From Ignavibacteriota bacterium (GTDB taxonomy: Bacteria > Bacteroidota > Ignavibacteria > Ignavibacteriales > Melioribacteraceae), in assembly GCA_016708125.1 (NCBI GenBank), contig JADJGF010000001.1, positions 1,944,001 through 2,008,000 on the forward strand: 64,000 nucleotides of DNA. Reading direction: 5' to 3'. The position numbers and the translations under genes were made by a program. Of this stretch, positions 56,201 through 64,000 are shown piece after piece. Under the pieces are notes generated by a model, which was given only the letters and a program-made list of their open reading frames with translations, ran no database searches and had not been told where the DNA came from. Every line of letters starts with the position of its first letter. Position 1 is the first letter of the stretch.

Positions 56201-57960
56201 GTTTTAAAATCATTATTTGTAAGAAGTTTTCTAAAAATTAAAGTTGACCACATCGGAGGAGTGAATTCATTATTAATTTTTGTTGAAGTTGCTAATTTTA
56301 AAGAATTATTAGCATAACCGATTGAACGCTGATTCGGCATTCCAAAGCCAAAATCAAGATCGTGCAATATCCATCGCCATTTAGCGCCGTCTTTTTTCTC
56401 ACGCCACATTCTCATATTTTGTTCGGGCCAAAAAACATTATCAAAAAATATTTCGCTTATTTGATAATTTATATATTCATCAATATCCATCCAGTTCGTA
56501 ACAGTGTTATAATTTTGCTCAATTGTTAAATCGTTATTTTCAATAAATGAATAAAATGAATTATAATTATCTGCATCGCCTTCCATAACTTCGGGAATTG
56601 AATTACCGTTATACTCAAGCAAATCAATATTATCCGGGTTTACATTGTGAAGTGCAAATAAATAATTATTATCAATTTTTTCTCTGATATTATAAATTCC
56701 CCAATAGTTTCCGTTAATAAAAACCAGCGAAGGTTGGTAAGCTTGGCAGTCAATATCAATTTTATTTATCACTAAACTGTGCTGAAGTGCATCTCTAAAA
56801 AATGTTGAACGATTATCCGGCACACCAGCATTTCTTAAATAAATGGAATTAAAAATTGTGTAATTTCTTTCACTAAAAAATTTGTAATCAATTTCATCAA
56901 AACCGAATCTGTTATCAGCAGAAATTGTAAATGATTTTTGCGGATAGAATAATGAAGCTTGTCCGGTTAATTTTAATCCGGCGTTTAAACTTAATCCTAA
57001 ACTACCGTCTGGCTCAATTAAATCAATACTTATAGGAATTTCTCGCTCTTTGAAATTATTAGAATAAATTCCAAATGAATTATCAAATAAAATATTTGGA
57101 TGTGTTGATAATGAAATTACCGGAATAGAAAAATTTTCATTTATGAAATATGATTTGGTAATTATTTTACTTGGAAGTTTATTAGCTTCGAAAACTCTTA
57201 CTTTCAAAACTGAATTTTTATCAATTAAAATTGAGCTTGTATAAGTTTCAGAATTACTTGTTGGATTTGAACCATCCAAAGTAAATTTAATTATTGGATT
57301 AATATTTGTTGAATTAATTGTAACATTTTGTGTCGAATTATAAATCCCACTTTCTAACGAAACTGTTGGTTCTTCCGAAAAATTTGTATTTAAAATTTCC
57401 TCGGTAATATTTGATGAATTTGGAGTTGGTTCACCAAAATAAAACCAATTTGATGATCCATCCGGTTTTCTTCCCATTGATACATCTTGCAATTGCAAAT
57501 TATAGGAAACCGAATCTACAAGAATTGTATCTTGATTAAAAATTCCAATTTCTTCATTCGATCTATTTAAACTAAAATTTACATGATAATATTTTGTTGT
57601 AAAATAATCGTAAGGATAATAATCTCTTTTGTTCGTTTGTCCGGGAAAATTATCAAATCCATCTGCCCAAAAACGTAAATAACTTTTTGCACTAATAATT
57701 GTTCCGGAAGGAATTATCCATTTTGTTGGATTGTTAAAATTATCGGTTAAATAAAATCCGGAAATATCAACATCAAAAATTTCATCATTATAAATTTCAA
57801 TCCAATCTGAATAGTCGTCAAAGTCAACAATATCAGCATCAACAGAAACATTTGATGCCAGAAATTCGTTAATAAATATTTTTGGATTTTGCTGAGCAAA
57901 ATAATTATTTGTAAATACAAATAGACAAATCAGAAAGTATTTTAATATAATTTTCATCAA
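53293..57960 (-). CDS. Giant T9SS-secreted CotH-kinase/lamin-tail/beta-helix protein
   Basis: The 1555-residue protein has, in order: signal peptide (1-22); lamin-tail domain (about 25-185); chitobiase-like FN3-associated domain (about 195-272, KFTLDGSNPTSNSETY); CotH kinase-like domain (about 280-650, with KWRWILHDLDFGFG); an InlB-B-type repeat (about 680-765); a right-handed beta helix (about 780-1110); two further lamin-tail domains (about 1140-1260 and 1290-1435); and a T9SS sorting domain. CotH proteins are atypical kinases first known from spore coats; here it would act outside the cell. The sorting domain holds a palindromic in-frame element (53477-53528). It is 10 bases from the gene upstream. 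Confidence 0.88.
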   Translation of the reverse strand: MMKIILKYFLICLFVFTNNYFAQQNPKIFINEFLASNVSVDADIVDFDDYSDWIEIYNDEIFDVDISGFYLTDNFNNPTKWIIPSGTIISAKSYLRFWADGFDNFPGQTNKRDYYPYDYFTTKYYHVNFSLNRSNEEIGIFNQDTILVDSVSYNLQLQDVSMGRKPDGSSNWFYFGEPTPNSSNITEEILNTNFSEEPTVSLESGIYNSTQNVTINSTNINPIIKFTLDGSNPTSNSETYTSSILIDKNSVLKVRVFEANKLPSKIITKSYFINENFSIPVISLSTHPNILFDNSFGIYSNNFKEREIPISIDLIEPDGSLGLSLNAGLKLTGQASLFYPQKSFTISADNRFGFDEIDYKFFSERNYTIFNSIYLRNAGVPDNRSTFFRDALQHSLVINKIDIDCQAYQPSLVFINGNYWGIYNIREKIDNNYLFALHNVNPDNIDLLEYNGNSIPEVMEGDADNYNSFYSFIENNDLTIEQNYNTVTNWMDIDEYINYQISEIFFDNVFWPEQNMRMWREKKDGAKWRWILHDLDFGFGMPNQRSIGYANNSLKLATSTKINNEFTPPMWSTLIFRKLLTNNDFKTIFIQRFSSYLNSIFHQDTILSNIDKLRNAIAPEMPKHISRWRNGEYYYGNPIQSLSEWQSNINVMKEFGENRQFHQRQQIIDFFNLSGLSIVTINFENENLGNVLINSVETVYKSSTNIYFKDIPIELKAISNVGYKFVKWIGVSQEVENQNPLIFTLIEESLNISAQFEPISINTIPNVISSNTTLSFTNSPYYALGNIKVDSNVTLTIESGVEILMPENSKILLNGCLIINGTEENPVIIKTNESSNNWGSLCIVNSTDSSIIKNLKIIGATKGFDNSRDRAAISTFNSNVYLEGITVENVQAPIFSQYGNITIKNSKLYTEYSGDLINIKKANFALVDNCELIGNYQFDSDGIDYDEINSGIIRNNKIYNIYGFNSDAIDLGEGAKNILIESNIIFNVNDKGVSIGNGSSGIIKRNVIANCGMGIGIKDHNSYGYIINNTFYGNQYAVACFEKNIGEGGGNADIISCILANSKTSAILVDELSNINISYSLSNTEELTGINNLSAEPKFINNLFLSINSPAINSGDPNSPYDIDGSISDIGAYPFDQFKQTNLIINEIHYNPANGEDFKFVEIYNRGKSSVNLNNFKFSGDINFTFENATIASGEYLIVAKNKNVYEGNNYKVFQWQNGNLKNFLGNILFLDNNNNIIDFVNYDNKYWWPKEPNGNGPSLELQNISLENMVSQNWRSSFTNGGTPGKTNNSNQLGNIFINEFLTSNDNLNKDEFNEFDDWIEIFNNNDFPINIGGMYITDNFNNPFKYQIPFTSSELTTIPAKKHIIFWADEQTEQGIFHLNFKLDKDGEEIALIQVIDNDTMFIDSLTYSEQTNNISYGRFPDGTNNWQFINNPTPADSNKIITNINDEINLPTEFSLSQNYPNPFNPTTTIEYSIPSKVKSETSNVASDFSLSAISLKIYDILGREVATLVNQKQKPGNYKIEFNASQLSSGIYLFQLKSGTFIKTKKMILLK
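53477..53528 (-). repeat. In-frame palindromic element (CTCAGACT family) in sorting domain
   Basis: CTCAGACT/AGTCTGAG (53477-53494) is a perfect 8-bp stem with a 2-base loop, followed by GGCTACATTTGACGTTTC and CACTTTTCACCTTTGACGG. It encodes the SKVKSETSNVASDFSLSA insert between IEYSIP and ISLKIYDILGRE. The same element, with a further nested insert, lies at 58156-58228. Confidence 0.75.
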
Positions 57961-57970
57961 ATTATTTCTT

Positions 57971-60334
57971 TCACTTTAGCAATAACATTTTTTTTGTTTG
58001 AACAAATGAACCATATTTTAATTGGTAATAATAAACTCCGCTTGAAAGATTAGATCCATCAAATTGAATTTTATAATTTCCCGGTTTTTGATTTTCATTG
58101 AGTAATGTTTTAATTTCTCTGCCTAAAATATCAAAGATCTTTAATGATACTTTAATCAGACTAAAGTCTGAGGCTACATCTGACATTTCGCTTTTCACAC
58201 CTGCCTGCCGGTAGGCAAGGTTTGACGGAATGTAATATTCTATATTTGTAGTTGGGTTAAACGGATTAGGATAATTTTGATGTAATATTAAATTTTGCGG
58301 AACTGTATTTTTTTCTTCAACAGAAGTTAAAATTGAATCTTTTGATTTTAACAGTAAACCGTAATTTCCCGAAATCCAAATATTATTATCTTTTATTTCA
58401 ATATCATAAAGTGAACCGATTATATTATCTAAAACTAATTCCCAATTATTTCCGCCATCAAATGTTTTGAAAATTACACCATTATCTTCTGAATCATTGC
58501 CGACAAAAATTCCCGCACTATTATCAGTGAAAACCATATCATTAATTTTGTAGGTTAAATTATTAATTTTCTGCAATGAATTTCCGCCATCGTTTGTTTT
58601 AAATAATGAGTATTCAAAATCTTCTCCATTATAAAATCCTCCGTTTATCCATCCTTGAAGTTCATCTTTAAAAAATATTTTTTCAAGAGGAATTGAAATA
58701 TCTGTTTTTATATCTTTCCAGCCCAATTCCGGTGTGTATTTTACAATCTGTCCGCTTTCACCAACCGCCCAGCCAATATTATTGTTAAAACTAATTGCTG
58801 TTAATCTTCTATAAATTACATCTGTACTTTTGGTAATAAAAACCGTTTCCCAAGAATTGCAGCCATCATTTGTTTCAATAATTATTGATCCACTAGAAAT
58901 TGAATCATAGTAACTTCCTACAATCCAGCCATTGTTTTCATCAATCATAGTAAAATCATAAGCCACAATATTTTGCACTTTAAAATCTTCTTCTAGAGAA
59001 ATAATTTCAGTAAGATTTTTACCTCTATCATTTGTTTTAAAAATTTTCGTAATCATTCCCCAATCGCCGGTTTTGGTTAAAATATATGCAGTATTTTCAT
59101 TTATGAAATTTGTTTTCATAATTCTGTTTGGAGTTTCAGAAATAATTTCCCAAGATTTACCGCCGTCAGTTGTGGAAAAAACTTGTCCGTAAGAATCTAA
59201 AACATGCAAACCACCTACTTCATATCCGCCGAATGCAATACCATTTAAAGAATCTGTAAAACTTAGTTGTGTGAAGGGACAAGAATATTTTTGTAGGTAC
59301 CAATTATTTCCGTTATCGGTACTTGTATAAACTGTAATGTAGCTGCCAAGACTTCCCAAAATTACACCTTCGCCGCTTGAATTTAGAAATATATCAGTCA
59401 AACTAAATTGTGAAAAATTATATTCATTATCGGAAAAATGAAATTTAGGATTTTGAAAATCCCAAGTTTTTCCGCCATCGTAACTTTTAAGAAAACTGAT
59501 TTCACTATTTCTTACTTGCCAAGTTGTACCGTAAATTATTTGTTCATTTATAAATTTTAAATTGTTAAAACTGATTGTATCCGATTTAAAAATTTGTTCC
59601 CAATTTTTACCGGCATCTGTAGTTTTGAAAATTAAATTATCCGAGGAATCATCAACTGCAGTAAAATAACCGGTTGAATCACTAATAAATTGAAGGATAT
59701 TTATATAACTTAATTCGTTAAATGATTTTATATTCCATGAATCTCCGCCATCCGTTGTAGATAATAATGCCGGTTCATAATTTGAGTAATTATAAAAACT
59801 AACGAATCCGGAATTAATATTAGTAAATTTAATATTTCTGAATTCTCCGACAAATCCTTGCGGTGTAATTTCATCCCAAATATTTCCGCCGTCTGTTGAA
59901 GAAATTATTTTGTTGTAACTTGTTCCATAAATATGGTTTTCGTCCAATACTTGTAAGGAGTTTAAGCCGTACCAATTTTCGTAAGGAGCTTCAAATTGAG
60001 TTTGCCAAGTTGTTCCGCCGTCTTCAGTTTTTTTGATAAATATTTTTGTTGCGGAATTATTTGAGCAAACCATCCAGCCCGTATTTTCATTCAGAAAACT
60101 CAATTGTTGTAAACCAAAATCTGAATCAATTTCTATTGAATACCAAGTTTTACCTCCATCAAAAGTTTTTAAAATTGTTGCCGGATAAAGATATGTATAA
60201 CCGAAATTATCATTAATAAATTCCAAATGGTTGGGATAATTACCTTTAATTCCTTCGTTAAGTTTTGTCCATTGAGGAAAAATTTGCAAAGTAGTAAGAA
60301 ATATTACAAAAAAAGTTAGCTTAATATTTTTCAT
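57971..60334 (-). CDS. Secreted YCF48/BNR-repeat protein with T9SS sorting domain
   Basis: The 787-residue protein has a signal peptide (1-20), then about ten repeats with the TxDGGxxW signature (KTFDGGKTW, KTEDGGTTW, STTDGGDSW and others, residues 60-660), the sialidase/YCF48-type beta-propeller repeats, then a T9SS sorting domain. Such proteins are likely cell-surface or released binding proteins or glycoside-active; no catalytic residues are clear. The sorting domain has a palindromic element with a nested 21-base insertion (58200-58220). It ends 10 bases before the CotH gene. Confidence 0.87.
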   Translation of the reverse strand: MKNIKLTFFVIFLTTLQIFPQWTKLNEGIKGNYPNHLEFINDNFGYTYLYPATILKTFDGGKTWYSIEIDSDFGLQQLSFLNENTGWMVCSNNSATKIFIKKTEDGGTTWQTQFEAPYENWYGLNSLQVLDENHIYGTSYNKIISSTDGGNIWDEITPQGFVGEFRNIKFTNINSGFVSFYNYSNYEPALLSTTDGGDSWNIKSFNELSYINILQFISDSTGYFTAVDDSSDNLIFKTTDAGKNWEQIFKSDTISFNNLKFINEQIIYGTTWQVRNSEISFLKSYDGGKTWDFQNPKFHFSDNEYNFSQFSLTDIFLNSSGEGVILGSLGSYITVYTSTDNGNNWYLQKYSCPFTQLSFTDSLNGIAFGGYEVGGLHVLDSYGQVFSTTDGGKSWEIISETPNRIMKTNFINENTAYILTKTGDWGMITKIFKTNDRGKNLTEIISLEEDFKVQNIVAYDFTMIDENNGWIVGSYYDSISSGSIIIETNDGCNSWETVFITKSTDVIYRRLTAISFNNNIGWAVGESGQIVKYTPELGWKDIKTDISIPLEKIFFKDELQGWINGGFYNGEDFEYSLFKTNDGGNSLQKINNLTYKINDMVFTDNSAGIFVGNDSEDNGVIFKTFDGGNNWELVLDNIIGSLYDIEIKDNNIWISGNYGLLLKSKDSILTSVEEKNTVPQNLILHQNYPNPFNPTTNIEYYIPSNLAYRQAGVKSEMSDVASDFSLIKVSLKIFDILGREIKTLLNENQKPGNYKIQFDGSNLSSGVYYYQLKYGSFVQTKKMLLLK
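58156..58228 (-). repeat. In-frame palindromic element with a nested 21-bp second element
   Basis: TCAGACTAAAGTCTGA (58156-58171) and GGCTACATCTGACATTTC match the element at 53477-53528. Between TTTTCAC and TTTGACGG lie 21 additional bases, CCTGCCTGCCGGTAGGCAAG plus G, themselves near-palindromic and GC-rich against the surroundings. They add seven residues (NLAYRQAG region) without breaking the frame. Confidence 0.8.
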
Positions 60335-60347
60335 ATGATTTTTAAAT

Positions 60348-61931
60348 TTATTTGAGAATGATCATTTTTTTTGATTGTGTAAAATTATTGGTTTTTAACT
60401 GATAATAATAAACACCGCTTGGGAGATAGCTTCCGTTAAATTTAATTTTATAATTACCCGTTTTCTGTTTTTGATTAACTAAAGTTGCAACTTCTCTTCC
60501 TAAAACATCATAAACTATTAACGATAAATTATTATTGTCATTTCGACTAAAGGGAGAAATCTCCAAACTATTTGAATTTTGAGATCTCTCATCTCTTTGG
60601 AGATTCGAGATGACAGAATTATAAGGAATTGAATATTCTATTGTTGTAGTTGGGTTAAACGGATTTGGATAATTTTGTGCGAGTGAAAAATTTGTTGGTG
60701 AAGTTTGTTTTAAATTATTAATTCCTACAATTTTACCATATTCAATATTATTTATTTTAGCATAAATTAAAATTTCTGAAGCACTAAGTTGTTCTCCATA
60801 GCTTGTAAAAGTAAGACCAAAACCTTCTGAAATTGTTTTATTGAAAATCCAATATTCACCTAAATACTCAATTTTTTTTCTAGAAATATTTAAAGTACCA
60901 ACTTGAAACTCTGAATTTGAATGCTTAATTGAAAATATTGCTTCTTGACTACAATCAGTCCAATTTGTAGTATCACCAATTGCCAAATCAAATATTACTC
61001 TTTCTGAATCTTGACAAGTAATCCAAGGGATATTTTCAAATATATAGGGGAAGTATTCATATACTTTATATTGAACTGAGTCAATTCTTCTAAATGTATA
61101 ATCTTTATCTGCAGATGTGGTTGAAGTTTCTTCAAAAATATAATATTTCTTACCATTCCCTAAAATTGTATCTGCTATAATCTCCACTGTTTTCAAATAG
61201 TTTTCATAACTACCATCAAGAAAATCAACAAATGTTTCGTATTGCCACTTATTCCCAATTTGTAGTGGATAATAATCAAAAAGATTTTCATCGTATATTT
61301 TATCATATGCAATTCCAAGCGATTTTTCAAACGAAACAAAAATTGAATCTTCGGAATAAATTTGAACTAAAGAATCAATATCAAATCCTTCAATCTGCCA
61401 AACTTCATGTATAGTATCTCCATAATCACTTCCAAAAACAATATCAGCATTAAGAGAGTTACTTATGTTATTAACAATATCATACTTATTTCTATCATAA
61501 GATAGTATAATTTCTCCACCAATAAATTTTGGTGCATTAATTATAACTGTATCTTTTAAATCAAAAAAATAATTGCATATAATAGTTTGATAGCCGTCCT
61601 TGTTTGGCAAACCTAAACTTTGCGGTTCAATTTTCCATTTATAGATTTTAGAAGAATGTGGTTTGAAAGTCAATAATTCATTAGTTGATAAACAACTTGT
61701 ATGTTCCCAAGAATTAAAATCATTAAAAGAAAATTCTGCTTGACAAGTTTCATAATTGCCGGCAAAAAACTCAAATGTTGAATCTGAATTATTTGTTATT
61801 TTACAATAAAGTTCAATCTGCTCACCATATTCATAATTGTCTTTATTGGTAAATGCATCAATACTAAGCTGAGCAAGGTTAAGTTTATAAATAGAAAATA
61901 ACAATAGTAAAATTAGTTTGGAGTTTTTCAT
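60348..61931 (-). CDS. Secreted protein with BsuPI-like domain and T9SS sorting domain
   Basis: The 527-residue protein has a signal peptide (1-20), an immunoglobulin-like domain resembling BsuPI intracellular proteinase inhibitor (about residues 22-140, IDAFTNKDNYEYGEQIELYCK start and KPHSSKIYKWKI), a module starting YYPLQIGNKWQYE (about residues 223-400) also present in the protein at 51243, and a T9SS sorting domain with an in-frame palindromic element (60537-60614). It is the first gene of the leftward cluster 60348, 57971, 53293, 51243, 50581, all spaced by 7-23 bases. The binding target is unknown. Confidence 0.82.
   Translation of the reverse strand: MKNSKLILLLLFSIYKLNLAQLSIDAFTNKDNYEYGEQIELYCKITNNSDSTFEFFAGNYETCQAEFSFNDFNSWEHTSCLSTNELLTFKPHSSKIYKWKIEPQSLGLPNKDGYQTIICNYFFDLKDTVIINAPKFIGGEIILSYDRNKYDIVNNISNSLNADIVFGSDYGDTIHEVWQIEGFDIDSLVQIYSEDSIFVSFEKSLGIAYDKIYDENLFDYYPLQIGNKWQYETFVDFLDGSYENYLKTVEIIADTILGNGKKYYIFEETSTTSADKDYTFRRIDSVQYKVYEYFPYIFENIPWITCQDSERVIFDLAIGDTTNWTDCSQEAIFSIKHSNSEFQVGTLNISRKKIEYLGEYWIFNKTISEGFGLTFTSYGEQLSASEILIYAKINNIEYGKIVGINNLKQTSPTNFSLAQNYPNPFNPTTTIEYSIPYNSVISNLQRDERSQNSNSLEISPFSRNDNNNLSLIVYDVLGREVATLVNQKQKTGNYKIKFNGSYLPSGVYYYQLKTNNFTQSKKMIILK
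60537..60614 (-). repeat. In-frame palindromic element inside a T9SS sorting domain (second copy)
   Basis: These 78 bases begin with GTCATTTCGACT and end with GATTCGAGATGAC on the plus strand, with the same GAGATCTCTC core and equal length as the copy at 51432-51509. They encode VISNLQRDERSQNSNS inside the protein at 60348. Confidence 0.8.
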
Positions 61932-62209
61932 TTTTTCCTCTTACTTATTAATATTATTTACAAAAAACATGCCTTTTTTATTATCGAAAAAATAGAAATA
62001 CAGATTTGTTTTTATCATAAATTAACTGTAAAACTTTTTTCAATTTCAGTTTACTGAAACTATATCAAAATTCTGAAAAATTTTGTAATTCTTAAATACA
62101 AAAATCAGCACACAAATATTTTAGAATTGCCTCCAAACAGATTTTTGCGAAATGAAAATTTCACAAAAAAAATAAATCTGTTATTCCTAAAAATTTATGT
62201 CTGAAATAT
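61932..62209. other. Intergenic region upstream of the T9SS cargo operon
   Basis: These 278 bases contain no gene or clear hairpin; they should hold the promoter for the leftward cluster starting at 61931 and the end of the next transcript. TTTCCTC precedes the gene start at 61931 (GAGGAAA on the coding strand). Confidence 0.45.
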
Positions 62210-64000
62210 TTATTTAACTAAAACTAATTTTAATGTTTGTACTTTACCGGCATTCTGCATAACGAAGAAATAATTTCCGCTTGCAACTATTGAGTTGTTG
62301 TCATTTTCTCCATTCCAGAAAAATTCAAATTCATTTGTTTCATTAATATTTGTATTTGGAATAAAAGTTTTTACTACTTGACCAAGTACATTATAAATTT
62401 TAAATGTGGCAATTTCCGGATTTATTTTTTTGCTCAATCTAATTTTAATTGTTGTTTGATTGTTAAACGGATTTGGATACGAAGTAAAAAGTGTATCGGA
62501 ATTTATTTCTTCAGTTTCTTCAACATCAACAACCCATTCGCCGTTTCCATCATCAATAAATCTATTTGGATCAGTTATATCTATTTCCATTCCGGGTTCT
62601 AAGCAAAGAAATGCCGTGTATTTTGTTAAAACTTTTTTGCTTATGCTTAAATCAATAACCTCATAAATTTCTTGATTTGTTAAATAAGAATAATAATTGT
62701 AATCATCTTCTAAAGTGCTTATAAATTTTCCCGCCCAAATTACATCGGAAATTGAATCCGTAATAATTGTGTTTTCTTCCGTAACTTTTTCAGAATTTGA
62801 AAAAGGATTTCCATCGTAAATTCCGTTGAATTCAATATTAAACGGCAGAGTTCCAATATATTTTCCTATTTGCAAAATCGGAGTATTTAAAGAAATTAAA
62901 TTATCACTTCGGTTTATATCAAATCTGCCATAAGTAAAACCGCTTTCCAAAGTTGTGTGAAGATCATACGTTGATAAAAGTGCGCCAAGCGAAGAAAATA
63001 AATTATTTATCATTGTGCTGAACGGAACTTGATAACCGGTATTAAATAAATTTCCGCCGGTAAGTTTTGTTAAATTTTGATAAAAATATGAATTGCCGCC
63101 ATAATGAATTTCCCCGTAATTATACCAGTTCGAATAATTTTCTTGATAGTTCCCAATTGTGATGGAAATTATTTCGGTCATCATTTTCATCAAATCTTCA
63201 ATTAAAGAATTTGCAACTTCAGCTTCACCAACTTGATCTGAATTTGCGAAAAGAATTATTTGTCCGTTGTAATTTTTTCCGTTAATAAATTCAATTCCGT
63301 TTGCAAGCAGCGAAGGCAAATTGCTGTAATCTGAAATTAAATTTTGAGATAAATTATTAAATGTATTTTCTATAGAATTGCTGTCTGCCGGAATCCAATT
63401 TTCACTTATGCGATTTATATTTTTGTTTGATAAAATTAAATTGAATGAATCTTGCTCAGTAAAATTTTGATGCAGCATTTTTTTTATTCCATTTAGTACA
63501 TTATTTTTAGTTGTGCTGCTATTTGAAATTTGATAATCTACAAGTATTGCAGTTTTCTTATTTTTTTTCACATCTTGCGGAACGGTAGGCAAATATGCAA
63601 GCTGATAAATATTTTCTTCATTTCCTTCAAATTTGCTTAAATAAATTCCGTTGTTAAATGGCGCATCTACTGAATAATTAATTGTGCTGTAATTATAAAT
63701 TTCATTTTCAGAAAGAATAAGTTGATGAAAATTTCCATTTATAGAATCACTTTTTTCAACAAATAATTTATTTGGTAATTCTGAAATTTTTGGATTTTTC
63801 CATTCATTTGAAAAAGTTGTTCGCAAATCTAAATTCTTTAATCGAAAATACGAAGAGTGCAATAAATCAAGCGGAATAGGGGAAGTTACATTTTGTGAAT
63901 TCCAAATTGCCGGAACCAAAAAAGTAATTTTAATTTTTCTTCTTTCATCACCGGCTAACGGAAAAACTCTTAACTCATATTGATTATCATAATTTTTAAC
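62210..64000 (-). CDS. VIT/VWA-domain protein with T9SS sorting domain (5' end cut by window)
   Basis: 596 residues are visible and the frame is open to the right edge, so the start lies outside. The visible N-terminus (ELRVFPLAGDERRKIKITF) matches a VIT domain; residues about 125-330 look like a VWA domain (AILVDYQISNSSTTKN, then GQIILFANSDQV) whose metal-site DxSxS reads DYQIS, so metal binding is doubtful. A T9SS sorting domain (TSYPNPFNNQTTIKI to KLVLVK) closes it, without any palindromic insert. VIT-VWA proteins are adhesion or protein-binding surface proteins. Confidence 0.82.
   Translation of the reverse strand, partial: VKNYDNQYELRVFPLAGDERRKIKITFLVPAIWNSQNVTSPIPLDLLHSSYFRLKNLDLRTTFSNEWKNPKISELPNKLFVEKSDSINGNFHQLILSENEIYNYSTINYSVDAPFNNGIYLSKFEGNEENIYQLAYLPTVPQDVKKNKKTAILVDYQISNSSTTKNNVLNGIKKMLHQNFTEQDSFNLILSNKNINRISENWIPADSNSIENTFNNLSQNLISDYSNLPSLLANGIEFINGKNYNGQIILFANSDQVGEAEVANSLIEDLMKMMTEIISITIGNYQENYSNWYNYGEIHYGGNSYFYQNLTKLTGGNLFNTGYQVPFSTMINNLFSSLGALLSTYDLHTTLESGFTYGRFDINRSDNLISLNTPILQIGKYIGTLPFNIEFNGIYDGNPFSNSEKVTEENTIITDSISDVIWAGKFISTLEDDYNYYSYLTNQEIYEVIDLSISKKVLTKYTAFLCLEPGMEIDITDPNRFIDDGNGEWVVDVEETEEINSDTLFTSYPNPFNNQTTIKIRLSKKINPEIATFKIYNVLGQVVKTFIPNTNINETNEFEFFWNGENDNNSIVASGNYFFVMQNAGKVQTLKLVLVK

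Noticed and set aside
1..64000. CRISPR arrays, tRNA or rRNA genes
   Set aside because: No regularly spaced direct repeats and no tRNA-like TTCGAATCC arms or rRNA sequence were seen in the gaps between genes.

Overview
The window is about 70% A+T and reads as a chromosomal segment of a Bacteroidota/Chlorobi-type bacterium, most likely Ignavibacteriota. Five large secreted proteins end in the type IX secretion (T9SS) type A sorting domain in the NYPNPFNPTTTIEY form that is typical of Ignavibacteria, and the gene set (b558-type succinate dehydrogenase, homodimeric pyruvate dehydrogenase E1, DUF937, Lon-like AAA_32 protease, AmrS, WD40 and CotH proteins) fits. No rRNA, tRNA, phage or CRISPR array is visible. 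The lineage is inferred from protein style only.

Layout. 1-11.4 kb: a partial CheB with a degenerate receiver, an MltF-like lytic transglycosylase, a two-gene saccharopine lysine-degradation pair, a BtuB-like TonB receptor behind a cobalamin riboswitch, and a leftward chemotaxis operon (Aer-type PAS protein, methyl-accepting protein, CheW, unknown protein). 11.8-15.1 kb: sdhCAB. 15.3-19.0 kb: an orphan ParA ATPase, a response regulator, and a small operon with a soluble histidine kinase behind a sigma-54-like promoter. 19.1-20.9 kb: a peroxide-stress group (PerR, 1-Cys peroxiredoxin, frameshifted Dps) sharing an AT-rich palindromic operator. 21.3-25.2 kb: a polyferredoxin membrane protein, a Tat-exported DUF362 protein, a small membrane protein and MscS. 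25.3-26.6 kb: a Fic AMP-transferase gene that looks inserted at the 3' end of amrS, leaving a relic of the old amrS end on its far side. 26.6-31.6 kb: leftward lonB-like, pyk, amrS. 31.7-39.4 kb: mfd, an RsbU-type phosphatase, an NAD(P)-binding epimerase-like protein and a WD40 protein. 40.4-46.3 kb: pyruvate dehydrogenase operon aceE-aceF-lpd. 46.5-50.4 kb: cold-shock protein, small unknowns, a CheY-like protein and RlmI. 50.6-64 kb: a leftward run of giant T9SS cargo genes ending with a transglutaminase-like protein.

The most unusual signal is that short palindromic repeats of the genome are also found in frame inside the T9SS cargo genes. Four neighbouring genes carry an insert at the same point of the sorting domain, and the inserts come from at least two unrelated repeat families, one with a further nested 21-bp insert. 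A relative of one family lies between genes at 21.1 kb with flanking direct repeats. Other noteworthy points are the Fic cassette in amrS, the PerR-type regulon, the dps frameshift at an A6-TGA site, the CheB receiver without its phosphorylation site, and a ribosome-site-masking hairpin behind the B12 riboswitch.
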